NCBI RefSeq assembly: GCF_020667845.1
Contig: NZ_JAFMPQ010000003.1
Location: 186,001-250,000 of the forward strand
Origin: Cognatishimia sp. F0-27
GTDB lineage: Bacteria > Pseudomonadota > Alphaproteobacteria > Rhodobacterales > Rhodobacteraceae
Direction of reading: 5' to 3'
Length of the DNA: 64,000 nt
The position numbers were made by a program, and so were the translations under genes. The notes beneath the pieces are model-generated. The model was not told the origin of the DNA. It saw nothing but the letters and a program-made list of their open reading frames with translations, and did no database searches. Shown here piece by piece: positions 20,510-31,100 of this stretch; position 1 is the stretch's first letter; the number at the start of each line of letters is the position of its first letter.

Positions 20510-20749
20510 ATGGCTTCGGACAGACAGAACCTGCAGGACGCATTTCTCAACCATGTGCGCAAGACGAAGGTGCCGGTCACGGTCTTTCTGATCAATGGTG
20601 TGAAGCTGCAGGGGGTGATCACCTGGTTCGACAATTTCTGTGTCCTGCTGCGTCGCGATGGCCAGTCCCAGCTTGTGTACAAGCATGCGATTTCGACGAT
20701 CATGCCGTCGCAACCGATCAACCTCTACGACGGTGAAGAAGGCTCTTGA
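20510..20749 (+). CDS. hfq: RNA chaperone Hfq
   Basis: Hexameric Sm-like protein that pairs small RNAs with mRNAs. 79 residues with both Sm motifs: [20 protein letters not shown] and [15 protein letters not shown], including the KHA residues that bind RNA. Short C-terminus (NLYDGEEGS), as in other alphaproteobacteria. Its stop overlaps the TTG start of hflX. Confidence 0.98.
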   Translation: MASDRQNLQDAFLNHVRKTKVPVTVFLINGVKLQGVITWFDNFCVLLRRDGQSQLVYKHAISTIMPSQPINLYDGEEGS

Positions 20750-22020
20750 ACGAGCACGACACGCCTTTAACCCGCGCCTGGGTTCTGCATCCCGATATCA
20801 AGTCCGACCGCGCCCGACGCGACGCAGCGCCGGCGCTTGAAGAGGCCGTGTCGCTGGCCAAGGCGCTGCCCGACCTTGACGTGGTCGGCGCTGAGGTCGT
20901 GCCCCTGCCGCGCCCGCATCCGGGCATGTTGTTCGGCTCCGGCAAGATCGAAGAGCTTGAAAGCCGGCTGAAAGCGGCTGATGTGGAACTGGTGCTTGTG
21001 GACGGCCCCGTCACCCCGGTCCAGCAACGCAATCTTGAGAAGGCATGGAAGGTCAAGCTGCTGGACCGTGCCGGGCTGATCCTGGAAATCTTTTCCGACC
21101 GCGCCGCCACCCGGGAAGGCGTGCTGCAGGTGGAGATGGCTGCGCTGAGCTACCAACGCACCCGCCTCGTGCGCGCCTGGACCCATCTCGAACGGCAGCG
21201 CGGCGGGCTTGGCTTCGTCGGGGGGCCGGGCGAAACCCAGATCGAGGCCGACCGGCGTGCCATCGACGAACAGCTCGTGCGGCTGCGCCGTCAACTCGAC
21301 AAGGTGGTCAAGACCCGCGACCTGCACCGCAAGGCCCGGGCCAAGGTGCCGTTTCCGATCGTCGCGCTGGTGGGGTACACCAACGCCGGCAAATCGACGC
21401 TGTTCAATCGGCTGACCGGGGCCGAGGTGATGGCCAAGGACATGCTCTTCGCAACCCTCGATCCGACCATGCGGCAGGTGGCGCTGCCCACCGGCGCCGA
21501 CGTGATCCTGTCCGATACGGTGGGCTTCATTTCGGATCTGCCCACGGAACTGGTCGCCGCCTTCCGGGCCACGCTCGAAGAGGTTCTGGCGGCGGATGTC
21601 ATTGTGCATGTGCGCGATATCAGCCACGCCGACACCGAAGGTCAGGCCGAGGATGTGCGCAACATTCTCGCCTCTCTGGGGGTGCTTGACGAAACCCCGC
21701 AGATCGAGCTCTGGAACAAGATCGACCAACTCGCGCCGGAGGATCTGCAAGCCGCGGAGGCCCGCGCCGCACGCGATGAGGCGATCTTTGCGGTCTCCGC
21801 CCTGACCGGCGCGGGGCTGGATGCCTTCCTGCAGGCGCTGACGGCCACGCTGGGCGCCGCCAAGACCCGCGAAACCGTGACCCTGCGCTTCGACCAGGGC
21901 CGCGCGCGGGCCTGGCTGTTCGAAAAAGGCCTTGTCGAAGAAGAACGTCAGACCGAAAGCGGCTACGCGCTGGACGTGTTCTGGGGCGCGGCGGACAAGG
22001 CGCGCTTCGCAACGCTGTAA
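20746..22020 (+). CDS. hflX: Ribosome-associated GTPase HflX
   Basis: Rescues or splits stalled ribosomes. 424 residues: N-terminal HflX domain ending in [19 protein letters not shown] (about 152-170), coiled linker, then GTPase domain with P-loop GYTNAGKST near 206-214, G3 DTVGF and G4 NKID. Start is TTG in a TTGA overlap with the hfq stop, so translation is coupled. No ATG in frame would keep the conserved N-terminus. Confidence 0.96.
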   Translation: MNEHDTPLTRAWVLHPDIKSDRARRDAAPALEEAVSLAKALPDLDVVGAEVVPLPRPHPGMLFGSGKIEELESRLKAADVELVLVDGPVTPVQQRNLEKAWKVKLLDRAGLILEIFSDRAATREGVLQVEMAALSYQRTRLVRAWTHLERQRGGLGFVGGPGETQIEADRRAIDEQLVRLRRQLDKVVKTRDLHRKARAKVPFPIVALVGYTNAGKSTLFNRLTGAEVMAKDMLFATLDPTMRQVALPTGADVILSDTVGFISDLPTELVAAFRATLEEVLAADVIVHVRDISHADTEGQAEDVRNILASLGVLDETPQIELWNKIDQLAPEDLQAAEARAARDEAIFAVSALTGAGLDAFLQALTATLGAAKTRETVTLRFDQGRARAWLFEKGLVEEERQTESGYALDVFWGAADKARFATL

Positions 22021-22058
22021 TCCCCGGGCCCTGTCCGGCCGGATCTCTCTTCCCCTAG

Positions 22059-22121
22059 CGCTTCTTTGGGCCTGAAATATCCCGGGGAGTCGCAGCTTTG
22101 CTGCGACGGGGCAGAGCCCCA
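22059..22121 (-). repeat. Intergenic palindromic repeat, long form, copy 3
   Basis: On the minus strand it reads GGGGCTCTGCCCC, GTCGCAGCAAAGCTGCGAC, then CTCCCCGGGATATTTCAGGC and CCAAAGAAG, almost identical to the copy at 6388. It lies between the convergent hflX and penicillin-acylase genes, a place where a transcript 3' end is expected. Confidence 0.75.
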
Positions 22122-22178
22122 AATCCATCATGAAAACGCCCCGCCGGCAGCGCTGAGATCGGGGGGGGGGCCGCGATG

Positions 22179-24656
22179 TCAGGGTTTTGTCAGCCGGGTA
22201 ATGCCGACGGATGCCGCGCGCGCCAGGCCGATATCGAGCGACATGGGCACATATTCGCCGCGCCGCCACAGCTGACCCAGATCGTCGTAATGCCGCGACA
22301 GGAAATGCCCCGACTGCCCGGTTGCGGTGATGAACACGGAACTGTCCGGGTCATTGAAATCATAGACCCCGCGATAGCCCGCACCATGCACATTGTGGAA
22401 CGGCGTCGGATCCCGCCCCGAGCTGCGCCCGCGCTGCAAGGTGTGATCGCCGCCCGACGTGCTCTGGCGGATATTGACGAAATACCGCAAGACCGGCACC
22501 TCGCCGAGGATCGGGTGATCGTGGGTCGCCTGGTGCGCATCGCCCCAGCGCAGCGATTCCAGCGCCGTGCCATAGTTTTCGTCGATCCACAAAAGCGCAT
22601 CGTCGAGCGCCATGCGCGCAATGTCCGAACAGCTCTCGGTCAGGGTCGAGCGCGCGATGTCACACCACGCCTCCGCGCCGCCCACGCCACGAAACACCCG
22701 CTCGATGAAAAGCGGCTCGACGTGCACAAACGCGTCTGCAAGCGGCCCGAGATCGTCGCGGATCAGCCGCTCCTGCACCGCGCGCATCCACGCCGCATAG
22801 ATCAGCGGCTCGGGCATGTGCTCGTTCATCTCGCCGTTCCATTCCGCCAGCAAGGCCAATGCCCGCTGGCGGGCGCGGGCGGGCGTGCCTTCGGGCGCGG
22901 CCTCTTCGGTAAACCAGAGATCGCGCCCCACAAGCGGCAACAGCGTGCGCGCCGCCTGGCTGACCGTGTCGAGCTGGGCTTCGATGAAGCTGTCACGGGT
23001 ATGGACCTCGCGCCCCTGCATCATCGCCGTCCAGCGCTGCACGCGCTGGCTGTCACCCCAATCAAAGCTCACATGCATCGGGAAGGGGCGGTCCACCACC
23101 TTGTTGTTGGTGTTGCCCACGATCCCGCCGGGCGGCGACACGAATTCGGGATTGGCCGAGAATGGCAGCATGCCCTGCCATCGGTTCGCCTCGACCCATC
23201 CCGGCGCGGGCAGGCGGCCACGCGTCTCGTGTCCCGGGTCGCGCCGGGGCATGGCGCCCACGGTCTTCATCGCGATGCCGGCTTCGTCGATCATCACAAG
23301 GTTCTGTGACGGGGCGATATAGGCCCGCGCGGCATCGAACCCCTCTTCGATCGATTTCGCGGTCATCAGGGCGATGGCACCGGTGATCGAGGTGTCGGCA
23401 TCCGAAAGCGCGGTCCAGGACAGCGCCATCACATGGCCGGGCGGCGTGATCGCACCGAGGTTATAGACCGACCGGGGCAGGACCGGGCCGTTCTGGGTCC
23501 ATCGCAGCGTGATGGTGATCGGCTGGGCATCCTTGATCTGGATGATCGACTTGCGCGTCTCGAAGGGCCGCGTGCCATCGGCGGTGCGATAGCGTTCGGG
23601 GTTGTCCGGATCGAGCTGTTCGAGAAACAGGTCCTGATCGTCGAGATAGCTGGAGGTCAGCCCCCACGCCAGCGCCTCGCTGCGGCCGACCATGATCGCG
23701 GGAATGCCGGGAATTCCCGCGCCGACCACACCGCCGCTCTGAAGTTCCAGCCGGGCAAGATACCACGGTGTCGGCGCGGCAAAACCCAGATGCGGATCAT
23801 TGGCCAGCAGCGTCCCGCCGCCCGCGGACCGATCCGGCGAGGCGGCCCAGGCGTTGGATGCCCCGGCAAGCCCGCGCGGCGGCACCGGGTTGAGAAAGGC
23901 TTGCCGGGTCCGGGTTTCGGTGTAGCGCGGCAGCCCCGGCGCGAGCTGTGCGTATTCCGGCAGGGCGGCCACGCCGGGGCCCGGAAGATCCGGCAACAGA
24001 TCGGAGAGCCGCGTCGGGTCGTCCAGCGCCAGCGACACCCGCGCCCGCAACACCTCTTCGGTCAGGTGACCGGAAAGCTGGAGCGCCATGAGCTTGACCA
24101 GTGCGATGCTGTCAGCCGGTTGCCACGGCGAGATCGGCGCGTTGAACAGGAAGAATTCCGGCGCACCCCGCCCGAGGCTCTGGGCATTGATTTCCTCGAT
24201 TCGCGCATTGACCCCGGCGGCATAGCTTTCGAGCGCATCGAGCGTTGCGGCGTCCTGCGCCTCGACCGACCGCACCGACAGCGGGTAGAGGTCCAGCCGG
24301 CGCAAGAGCGTGTCGGTCTCGACCGTCCGCGCGCCGAACACCTCGCTCAGCCGGCCCTGCACCGTGCGGCGCAGCAAGAGCATCTGCCAGAGCCTGTCCT
24401 GCGCATGGACGTATCCAAGCCCGAAAAACGCATCGCGATCCGACAGCGCCATGATGTGGGGCACCGCGTGATTGTCGCGCACGATCTCGATTTCCGCCGT
24501 GGTGCCCGACACGGCGAGCGTCTTGTCGTATTCCGGCAAGGATCGCGAGGCCAGGTAATAGATCAGCAGGACGCCGATCACCCCAAACACAAGCGCGGCC
24601 GAGACGAGCCGCAGAAGCCATCGAAAGAGAAGCGCCATTTTCCTCGCCTTTCGCAT
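22179..24656 (-). CDS. Penicillin acylase family protein (Ntn hydrolase)
   Basis: 825 residues. N-terminal membrane helix (about 18-36), alpha-chain region with FFGLGYVHAQDRLWQM, and the processing site GASNAWA whose Ser267 would become the N-terminal nucleophile of the beta chain after self-cleavage. NDPHLGF and NTNNKVVD motifs of the beta chain follow. Family members cleave amide bonds in penicillins, acyl-homoserine lactones or other N-acyl compounds; the real substrate is unknown, and quorum-signal degradation is only one option. ATGs at 24656 and 24638 are both possible starts. Confidence 0.9.
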   Translation of the reverse strand: MRKARKMALLFRWLLRLVSAALVFGVIGVLLIYYLASRSLPEYDKTLAVSGTTAEIEIVRDNHAVPHIMALSDRDAFFGLGYVHAQDRLWQMLLLRRTVQGRLSEVFGARTVETDTLLRRLDLYPLSVRSVEAQDAATLDALESYAAGVNARIEEINAQSLGRGAPEFFLFNAPISPWQPADSIALVKLMALQLSGHLTEEVLRARVSLALDDPTRLSDLLPDLPGPGVAALPEYAQLAPGLPRYTETRTRQAFLNPVPPRGLAGASNAWAASPDRSAGGGTLLANDPHLGFAAPTPWYLARLELQSGGVVGAGIPGIPAIMVGRSEALAWGLTSSYLDDQDLFLEQLDPDNPERYRTADGTRPFETRKSIIQIKDAQPITITLRWTQNGPVLPRSVYNLGAITPPGHVMALSWTALSDADTSITGAIALMTAKSIEEGFDAARAYIAPSQNLVMIDEAGIAMKTVGAMPRRDPGHETRGRLPAPGWVEANRWQGMLPFSANPEFVSPPGGIVGNTNNKVVDRPFPMHVSFDWGDSQRVQRWTAMMQGREVHTRDSFIEAQLDTVSQAARTLLPLVGRDLWFTEEAAPEGTPARARQRALALLAEWNGEMNEHMPEPLIYAAWMRAVQERLIRDDLGPLADAFVHVEPLFIERVFRGVGGAEAWCDIARSTLTESCSDIARMALDDALLWIDENYGTALESLRWGDAHQATHDHPILGEVPVLRYFVNIRQSTSGGDHTLQRGRSSGRDPTPFHNVHGAGYRGVYDFNDPDSSVFITATGQSGHFLSRHYDDLGQLWRRGEYVPMSLDIGLARAASVGITRLTKP

Positions 24657-24816
24657 GCGCTAGATCCCGGGGGAAGTAGCCTGCATCCACAAGGAAGCCA
24701 AGCGCGTCTTGGCATCGCAGGCAGGCTCTGGCCGGATGCGGGCACACAAGGCTCCACCGCCGGGGATGGGTTCAAGCCGGCCACCGTGCCGGACCACAGG
24801 AGGGAAGTGAGGCGTC

Positions 24817-25689
24817 ATGGCAAAAGTTGCGTTTTTGGGTCTGGGTGTGATGGGATACCCGATGGCCGGATATCTGGCGAAGGCGGGCCACGCGGTCACC
24901 GTCTATAACCGCACGGCCGCGAAAGCGGCGAAATGGGCCGACGAGCATGGCGGCACTCACGCGGACACCCCGCGCGCGGCGGCTGAGGGGGCGGAATTCG
25001 TGATGGCCTGCGTCGGCAACGACGACGATCTGCGCTCCGTCTGCCTGGGCGATGATGGCGCCTTTGCGGGCATGGGCGCAGGCAGCGTCTTTGTCGACCA
25101 CACCACGGTTTCGTCGAAGGTGACGCATGAATTGGCCGCAACTGGTGCGGACCGGGGTATTGCCTTTGTCGACGCGCCGGTGTCGGGCGGGCAAGCGGGG
25201 GCCGAAAACGGCCAGCTTGTGGTGATGTGTGGCGGCGCGCAGGCGGCCTATGACCGCGCGGAGCCGATGATCGACGCCTATGCCAAGCTCTGCCGCCGCA
25301 TCGGCGACAGCGGTGCCGGACAGATGTGCAAGATGGTCAACCAGATCTGCATTGCCGGGCTGGTGCAGGGGCTGTCCGAAGGGTTGCATTTCGCACAGAA
25401 GGCCGGGCTGGACGGGCGCGCCGTGGTCGATGTGATCGGGGGCGGGGCCGCCGGGTCGTGGCAGATGGTCAACCGTTACGAGACCATGCTCGACGACGCC
25501 TTCGAGCATGGATTCGCCGTGGACTGGATGCGCAAGGATCTTGGCATCTGCCTCGACACCGCTGACGAGGTCGGCGCGAGCCTGCCCGTGACCGCGCTGG
25601 TCGATCAGTTCTACAAGGACGTACAGAAGATGGGCGGCGCGCGCTGGGACACGTCCTCGCTGATCAAACGGCTGAATGCTTTGGGCTGA
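24817..25689 (+). CDS. NAD(P)-dependent beta-hydroxyacid dehydrogenase (3-hydroxyisobutyrate dehydrogenase family)
   Basis: 290 residues. N-terminal Rossmann motif GLGVMGYPMAGYL (8-20), substrate signature FVDAPVSGGQAGAENG (118-132), and catalytic Lys172 in GQMCKMVNQ. Closest groups by eye are 3-hydroxyisobutyrate dehydrogenase and the GLYR1/succinic-semialdehyde reductase type; sequence alone does not choose between them. AGGAGGGAAG precedes the ATG. No valine-degradation genes adjoin. A hairpin with a T-rich stretch lies downstream. Confidence 0.9.
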   Translation: MAKVAFLGLGVMGYPMAGYLAKAGHAVTVYNRTAAKAAKWADEHGGTHADTPRAAAEGAEFVMACVGNDDDLRSVCLGDDGAFAGMGAGSVFVDHTTVSSKVTHELAATGADRGIAFVDAPVSGGQAGAENGQLVVMCGGAQAAYDRAEPMIDAYAKLCRRIGDSGAGQMCKMVNQICIAGLVQGLSEGLHFAQKAGLDGRAVVDVIGGGAAGSWQMVNRYETMLDDAFEHGFAVDWMRKDLGICLDTADEVGASLPVTALVDQFYKDVQKMGGARWDTSSLIKRLNALG

Positions 25690-25700
25690 ATACGCCCCGA

Positions 25701-25734
25701 TAAAAAACCCCGAACCGGGCGGCAGGCGCCCGGT
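25701..25734 (-). terminator. Probable terminator between convergent genes
   Basis: Hairpin ACCGGGCG-GCAGG-CGCCCGGT at 25714-25734. Read on the minus strand it is followed after a few bases by TTTTTT (25702-25707), which suits an intrinsic terminator for the RTX gene. It may also serve the plus-strand dehydrogenase gene. Confidence 0.65.
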
Positions 25735-25863
25735 CTGAATGGGCGCACCATCCGCAGGACCCTTTGGCCAGCATTGCCAATCCGGACCGTAGGCGTGTCC
25801 GCCGCTGGCGCCAATCGTTCGTACAAAAGCGCGCGATATGCGCTTGGCGCGCGGCTTCACCCG

Positions 25864-27270
25864 CTAAAAAACAAAAGCGTCCGCGTCGATCACGCCGGAT
25901 GGCGCAACAAGCAGAATGTCCGCATCCGAAATCTTGTCACCGTTGTAATCAATCGACACACGCGTGAGAGCAGCGCCGCTGCGTTCGATTTCCTCAGTCA
26001 CACGAACATCGCCATTCGCGCCGCCGAACGTCTCTCCGGTGAAGCGCAGCGATTGGTTGCCGCCGACATGCACATTGCCGTCGACAAAAAACAGATTGAT
26101 CAGATCGCCCTCCGCTACATTGAAATCCGCAATTTTGTCTACGTTGTGTGCGCCAGCGACGAGATCTTCGTTGCCCAGAAATACGAACTGGTCTGCGCCC
26201 GGCCCTCCGATCATTCGGTCGTGACCCGGGCCCCCCGCAAGGAAATCGTCGCCCACACCGCCCACCAGAATGTCATTACCGCCCGCCTCGCCATAAAGCC
26301 GGTCATCCCCGTCCGACCCGAGCAGAGTATCCGGTCCGCCGCCACCGAGAATGCTGTCATCGCCACCGCTGCCATTGAGCCGGTTGGGGGCATCGTCGCC
26401 GTGGATCGTGTCGTTCCATGCGCTGCCAAAGACATTCTCGATATCGATCAAAGTGTCAGTCCCGCCGCCGCCCGTGGCGGTGCCAGCCGCAAGATCGACA
26501 TGCGCCGCCGATGCCTGTCTGACAAACAGGGCAATATCGACGCCGCTGTCGCCATCGAGCCGGTCATTGCCCGGACCGCCAATCAGCGTGTCGTCATCCG
26601 CACCGCCGCGCAGCCAGTCATTGCCGCTATACCCGTCGAGCCGGTCATTGCCGGCGCTGCCCGATACGGTGTCCGAGCCCGCGCCGCCAAGGACGTGGTC
26701 GTTGCCGTCATCGCCGATGACCAGATCGCGCCCGCCATTGCCAAAGAGCGTGTCATCGCCGGTGCCGCCCCTGACCGTATCGTCGCCAAGGCTCCCATAG
26801 ATATGGTCGTGCCCGCCACCGCCCTCCATGTCGTTGCCAAACCAATCGCCAACAAAACGGTCGTCCACGGCGTCATCACCGATGAACGGATTGGCGAAGG
26901 CCGTAAATCCGGGCGTTTCGGCATACGCGACATGGTAACTCAGATCGGTCAGGGCGGAGCCCCGCCATCCCATGAAGCTTTCAGTCCCGGCGGTGAAAAA
27001 GACCACATCGCGGGATGCGCTGCCGACAAAGATGGACCCGCCGCCTCCCGCAAGGAAACCGTAGGTGGCATTGCCGGTGTCGTGGATCGTCATGGGCGCG
27101 CCATTGAAGGTCGCCAGCCCATTGTCCGCCATTGTGAGCAGCCCGTCGCCATCGCCGATCATGCCGGTCAGGGTGCCGAGCGGCGTCGGAACGATAAAGG
27201 GATCGCAAAAGCCGCCATCTTCGAGATCGGGCAGAGACACGGGCCGGTATGAAATCAATCCAAAAGGCAC
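25864..27270 (-). CDS. RTX calcium-binding repeat protein, probable type I secretion substrate
   Basis: 468 residues, GTG start after AAGGAAGAGG. N-terminal 130 residues are unlike known enzymes to my eye. Residues about 135-240 and 280-360 hold RTX nonapeptides of the GGxGxDxLx kind (GGTGDDTLFGNGGRDLVIGD, GGPGNDRLDG), interrupted by a non-repeat beta segment. The C-terminus (GVIDADAFVF, acidic/hydrophobic) fits a type I secretion signal. No ABC exporter or membrane fusion gene is adjacent, so secretion would use a system encoded elsewhere. Effector function unknown. Confidence 0.88.
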   Translation of the reverse strand: MPFGLISYRPVSLPDLEDGGFCDPFIVPTPLGTLTGMIGDGDGLLTMADNGLATFNGAPMTIHDTGNATYGFLAGGGGSIFVGSASRDVVFFTAGTESFMGWRGSALTDLSYHVAYAETPGFTAFANPFIGDDAVDDRFVGDWFGNDMEGGGGHDHIYGSLGDDTVRGGTGDDTLFGNGGRDLVIGDDGNDHVLGGAGSDTVSGSAGNDRLDGYSGNDWLRGGADDDTLIGGPGNDRLDGDSGVDIALFVRQASAAHVDLAAGTATGGGGTDTLIDIENVFGSAWNDTIHGDDAPNRLNGSGGDDSILGGGGPDTLLGSDGDDRLYGEAGGNDILVGGVGDDFLAGGPGHDRMIGGPGADQFVFLGNEDLVAGAHNVDKIADFNVAEGDLINLFFVDGNVHVGGNQSLRFTGETFGGANGDVRVTEEIERSGAALTRVSIDYNGDKISDADILLVAPSGVIDADAFVF

Positions 27271-27560
27271 GTTGAGATCCTCTTCCTTGAATGTGTGAGA
27301 TCATCCATAGCAGCCGGGCGCGGCGCCATCTTGATCTGCCTCAAGTGCTGCGGCAAATCCCGGTGCTGCGCAACCGCGTCCGTCCGGAAAAAAGAAAGAC
27401 GCCTTGCGAACCGTGTGCCCATGTCCTGCGTCCTGCGTTCCGCGTGCCGGTGTCCCGCGAATTACCTGCCTGCGTTCCGCGTCCCGCGTATCGGCCCGAT
27501 GATCCCGGTCGGCTCTCTCCGGTTCCGGTCCGATCCGGGCCCATGGCCCGTGCAGATCCA

Positions 27561-27600
27561 TGCGCATGGAATGTGCATGCTTTGTGCATGGATTGTGCAT
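27561..27600 (+). repeat. Array 2 of 11-bp-phased TGTGCAT repeats
   Basis: TGCGCAT at 27561 and TGTGCAT at 27572, 27583 and 27594, exactly 11 bp apart, the same first-unit variant and pitch as array 1. It lies in the gap between the divergent RTX (minus) and rne (plus) genes, 291 bp from the RTX start and about 590 bp before rne. Just upstream the 14-mer CCTGCGTTCCGCGT occurs twice (27432 and 27469). No gene is recognised in 27271-27743. Confidence 0.8.
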
Positions 27601-27743
27601 CGCGCGTCGGCGCAGTGTTTGGCCCATTGCCAACCCTCGCTCCGGCGGCCCGGATCGCCCCGAAAATGCTCCGCACCCCCCCGGTTTCCGAGATATCGCG
27701 GCGCATCAAAACCTGTCCCGAACCGGCTTCGGGCGATTGGGCA

Positions 27744-27771
27744 TTGTCATTTGGGCGTCACGCGCTTTAAT
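27744..27771 (+). promoter_or_regulatory. Probable rne promoter
   Basis: TTGTCA (27744-27749), 16-bp spacer, TTTAAT (27766-27771); five of six matches to each sigma-70 hexamer. Transcription would start near 27778 and give a leader of about 400 nt. Confidence 0.55.
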
Positions 27772-27777
27772 GTGAGG

Positions 27778-28183
27778 GTGAGGAAGCCTGACCACAGGCT
27801 CCCCCGTAGAATTTCTCCGACACGTCGGGCGGGCACTGGCTGCGCTTGATCGGTTGGACAGATCGGGCCTTCGGGCCGAGAGCACATTGGATCGACTTGA
27901 TCCTTGTAGAGACAGGCCAGCAAGCCGCAACTCTTGCGCGATACTGGCTTTGAACCGCGCCCGGACCGCATCTTGCGGCGGGCCAATGAGCAGGCGCCGC
28001 TCCCGTATCGGGGTGTGGGCGTCGGAGAAGAAACGCGATGAAGCGCGCATTACATTGGAGGCATGAGGCAGGGGGCAAACAGCCTCCCCATGCCCGCGCG
28101 CACGCTATCGCCCTGACAAGACACGGATTTTCAGCGCTTTTCCCGCCGGGAACAGGCGTTGTCGATCCGTGCGCATGGATCAC
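27778..28183 (+). other. Long 5' leader of rne, likely structured RNA
   Basis: About 405 bases between the predicted start site and the RNase E start codon, with no convincing ORF on either strand. Features: hairpin AGCCTG-ACCA-CAGGCT near its 5' end (about 27786-27802) and GGCC-TTCG-GGCC with a stable UUCG tetraloop around 27869-27880. Long autoregulatory leaders are known for rne in enterobacteria; whether this one acts likewise is inference. I do not recognise an Rfam family. Confidence 0.45.
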
Positions 28184-31100
28184 ATGGCTAAGAAAATGCT
28201 TATCGACGCCACCCACGCGGAAGAGACCCGCGTTGTGGTGGTTGACGGAAATAAGGTCGAGGAATTCGACTTTGAATCAGAAAACAAGCGCCAGCTCGCT
28301 GGCAATATTTACCTCGCAAAAGTAACCAGGGTCGAACCGTCGCTGCAGGCGGCCTTTGTCGATTATGGCGGCAACCGTCACGGGTTCCTCGCCTTCTCGG
28401 AAATCCATCCCGACTACTACCAGATCCCGATCGCGGACCGGCAGGCCCTGATGGCCGAGGAAGAGGCGCTGGCGAAGGCCGCCGCCGAGGAAGACGAGCA
28501 ACCCAAGCGCACATCGCGCAGCCGGTCGCGTCGCCGCGCCCCGAAAGCGGAAACCACAAACGCCAAGGATGCGGTCGCAACGGCCGAGCCGGAAACCGAA
28601 ATTTCCGGTATGGAAACCATCGACCTCTCCGAGGACGACACCGGCCTGTCCGACGAGGGCAGCTCGCCGATGGAGCGCGTCGCGGAAACGCCCGTCGAGG
28701 AGCCGCAGGACGATCAGGCGGACGACGCCCGGACCGAGACCGCGTCTGATGCAACCGACGTGGCCGAGACCGAGACCGGCGCCGCCGAGGCAGAGACGTC
28801 CGCTTCGGAAGCCGCGCCCGCGCAAGCCGACGGCGCCCAGGAGGACGACGCGTCCACCGCAGACGCCGAAAGCGCGGATCACACCGCAGAGCAATCCGCT
28901 GACACGGCTGAAGAGGCCGGCGGTGACTCGGACGACGCCGATTCGGACGAGAGCGCCGATGACGACGATGCCGAGCCGGCGCGCAGGCCGCGTCGCGGAC
29001 GGCGCGGCAAGGCCGAAGCCGTCGAACGCGACGAGTCGATCGAATCTGTGGCCGATGACGATGCCGAAGAGGACATCCGCCCGCCGCGCAAACAGCGCGC
29101 GCGCAAATACAAGATCCAGGAAGTGGTCAAGGTCCGCCAGATCCTTCTGGTGCAGGTGGTCAAGGAAGAGCGCGGCAACAAGGGCGCGGCGCTGACAACC
29201 TACCTGTCCTTGGCCGGTCGCTACTGTGTGCTCATGCCCAACACCGCGCGCGGCGGCGGCATCAGCCGCAAGATCACCTCTGCCACGGACCGCTCGAAAC
29301 TCAAGGCCATCGCGTCGGAGATCGACGTGCCGAAGGGCGCCGGGCTGATCATCCGCACCGCGGGCGCCAAGCGCACCAAGACAGAGATCAAGCGCGATTA
29401 CGAATACCTGCAACGGCTCTGGGAGCAGATCCGCGAGCTGACGCTGAAATCCATTGCACCGGCCAAGATCTACGAGGAAGGCGACCTGATCAAACGCTCG
29501 ATCCGCGACCTCTACAATCGCGAGATCGACGAGGTTCTGGTGGAAGGGGAGCGCGGATACCGCATCGCCAAGGACTTCATGAAGATGATCATGCCGTCCC
29601 ACGCCAAGAACGTGCAGAACTACACCGATCCGCTACCGCTTTTCGCGCGCTACCAGGTGGAAAGCTACCTTGGCGGCATGTTCAACCCGACGGTGCAGCT
29701 CAAGTCCGGCGGCTATATCGTCATCGGCGTGACCGAGGCGCTTGTGGCCATTGACGTGAACTCGGGCCGGGCCACCAAGGAAGGTTCGATCGAGGAAACC
29801 GCGCTCAAGACAAACCTCGAAGCCGCCGAGGAAGTGGCGCGCCAGTTGCGTCTGCGCGACCTTGCCGGGCTGATCGTGATCGACTTCATCGACATGGACG
29901 AGCGCAAGAACAACGCCGCGGTCGAAAAGCGTATCAAGGACAAGCTCAAGACCGACCGCGCCCGCATTCAGGTGGGCCGGATCTCCGGTTTCGGCCTGAT
30001 GGAGATGTCGCGGCAGCGTTTGCGCCCTGGCATGATCGAGGCTACGACCCAGCCATGTTCGGCCTGTCATGGCACGGGCCTGATCCGGTCGGATGACAAC
30101 ATGGCGTTGCAGGTGTTGCGCCAGATCGAGGAAGAGGGCACACGCCGCCGCTCCCGCGAAGTGCTGGTCAAGTGCCCGGTTTCCATTGCGAATTACCTGA
30201 TGAACCAGAAGCGTGAGCATGTGGCGCAGATCGAGGCGCGCTACGGCATGGCCGTGCGGATCGAAGGCGATCCGCATCTCGTCGCGCCGGATTTCTCGAT
30301 GGAGAAGTTCAAGACAGCAACGCGCCCGGTTCCCGAGGCGGCTCCGGTGGTGTCGGTCGATACGTCCTTGATGGACCAGGTGGACGAGGATGCCGCCGCA
30401 GAGGCCGCGAGCGAAGACATCGAGGTGGAGGCGGCCCAGCCCGCCGAGGAGGCGCCCGCACCCATTGCGGATGACGAAGAGAAACCCAAGAAGAAGCGCC
30501 GTCGTCGGCGGCGTCGGGGCAAGTCGCGCGATGAGAACGGGGAAGCCCGTGACGATCAGGATGGGTCCGAGACCAGCAGCGATGCGAAAACGGAGGCTGC
30601 CGAGACACCACCTGCGGACGCAAGCGAGCCGGAGACAGACGGGGTTGCGCCGGTCGCGGAGGTCGCCGAGCCGGTGACCGATCAGGCAGACAGCGTTTCC
30701 GAAGACGCTCAGGCTGATGCCGCTGGGACAGAGGAAAAGCCCAAGCCGAAGCGGCGCACCCGCACCCGGACGCGCAAGCCGAAAGCGGAGGCAGCGCCGG
30801 ATGGTGACGCCGCGGAGGCTGTGGCCGAACCGGCAGACGCCACGCCGGACGCCGCCCCGGCGGCAGACGCCAAGGACGCCGCAGCGGCCGCAGACGCCAA
30901 GGATGATGCGCCCGCAGAGTCGGACGAGGAAGCGCCCAAGAAACCGCGCCGGAGCCGTAGCCGGAAACCGGCCAAGCCAGACGCGGCAGCTGTCGACGAG
31001 CCCGCCACTCCGGAGCCAGCGGCACAAGCCGAACCCGCGGCGCCGGCTGAAGCCAAAGCACCGGAAGAGCCGTCCGTCGAAACGGTCGAACAGCCCGCAG

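Noticed and set aside
27747-27986. 79-codon minus ORF (Cys- and Pro-containing) in the rne leader
   Set aside because: Three frames are partly open here and none has clear codon bias or a start signal; the region is better explained as a structured leader.
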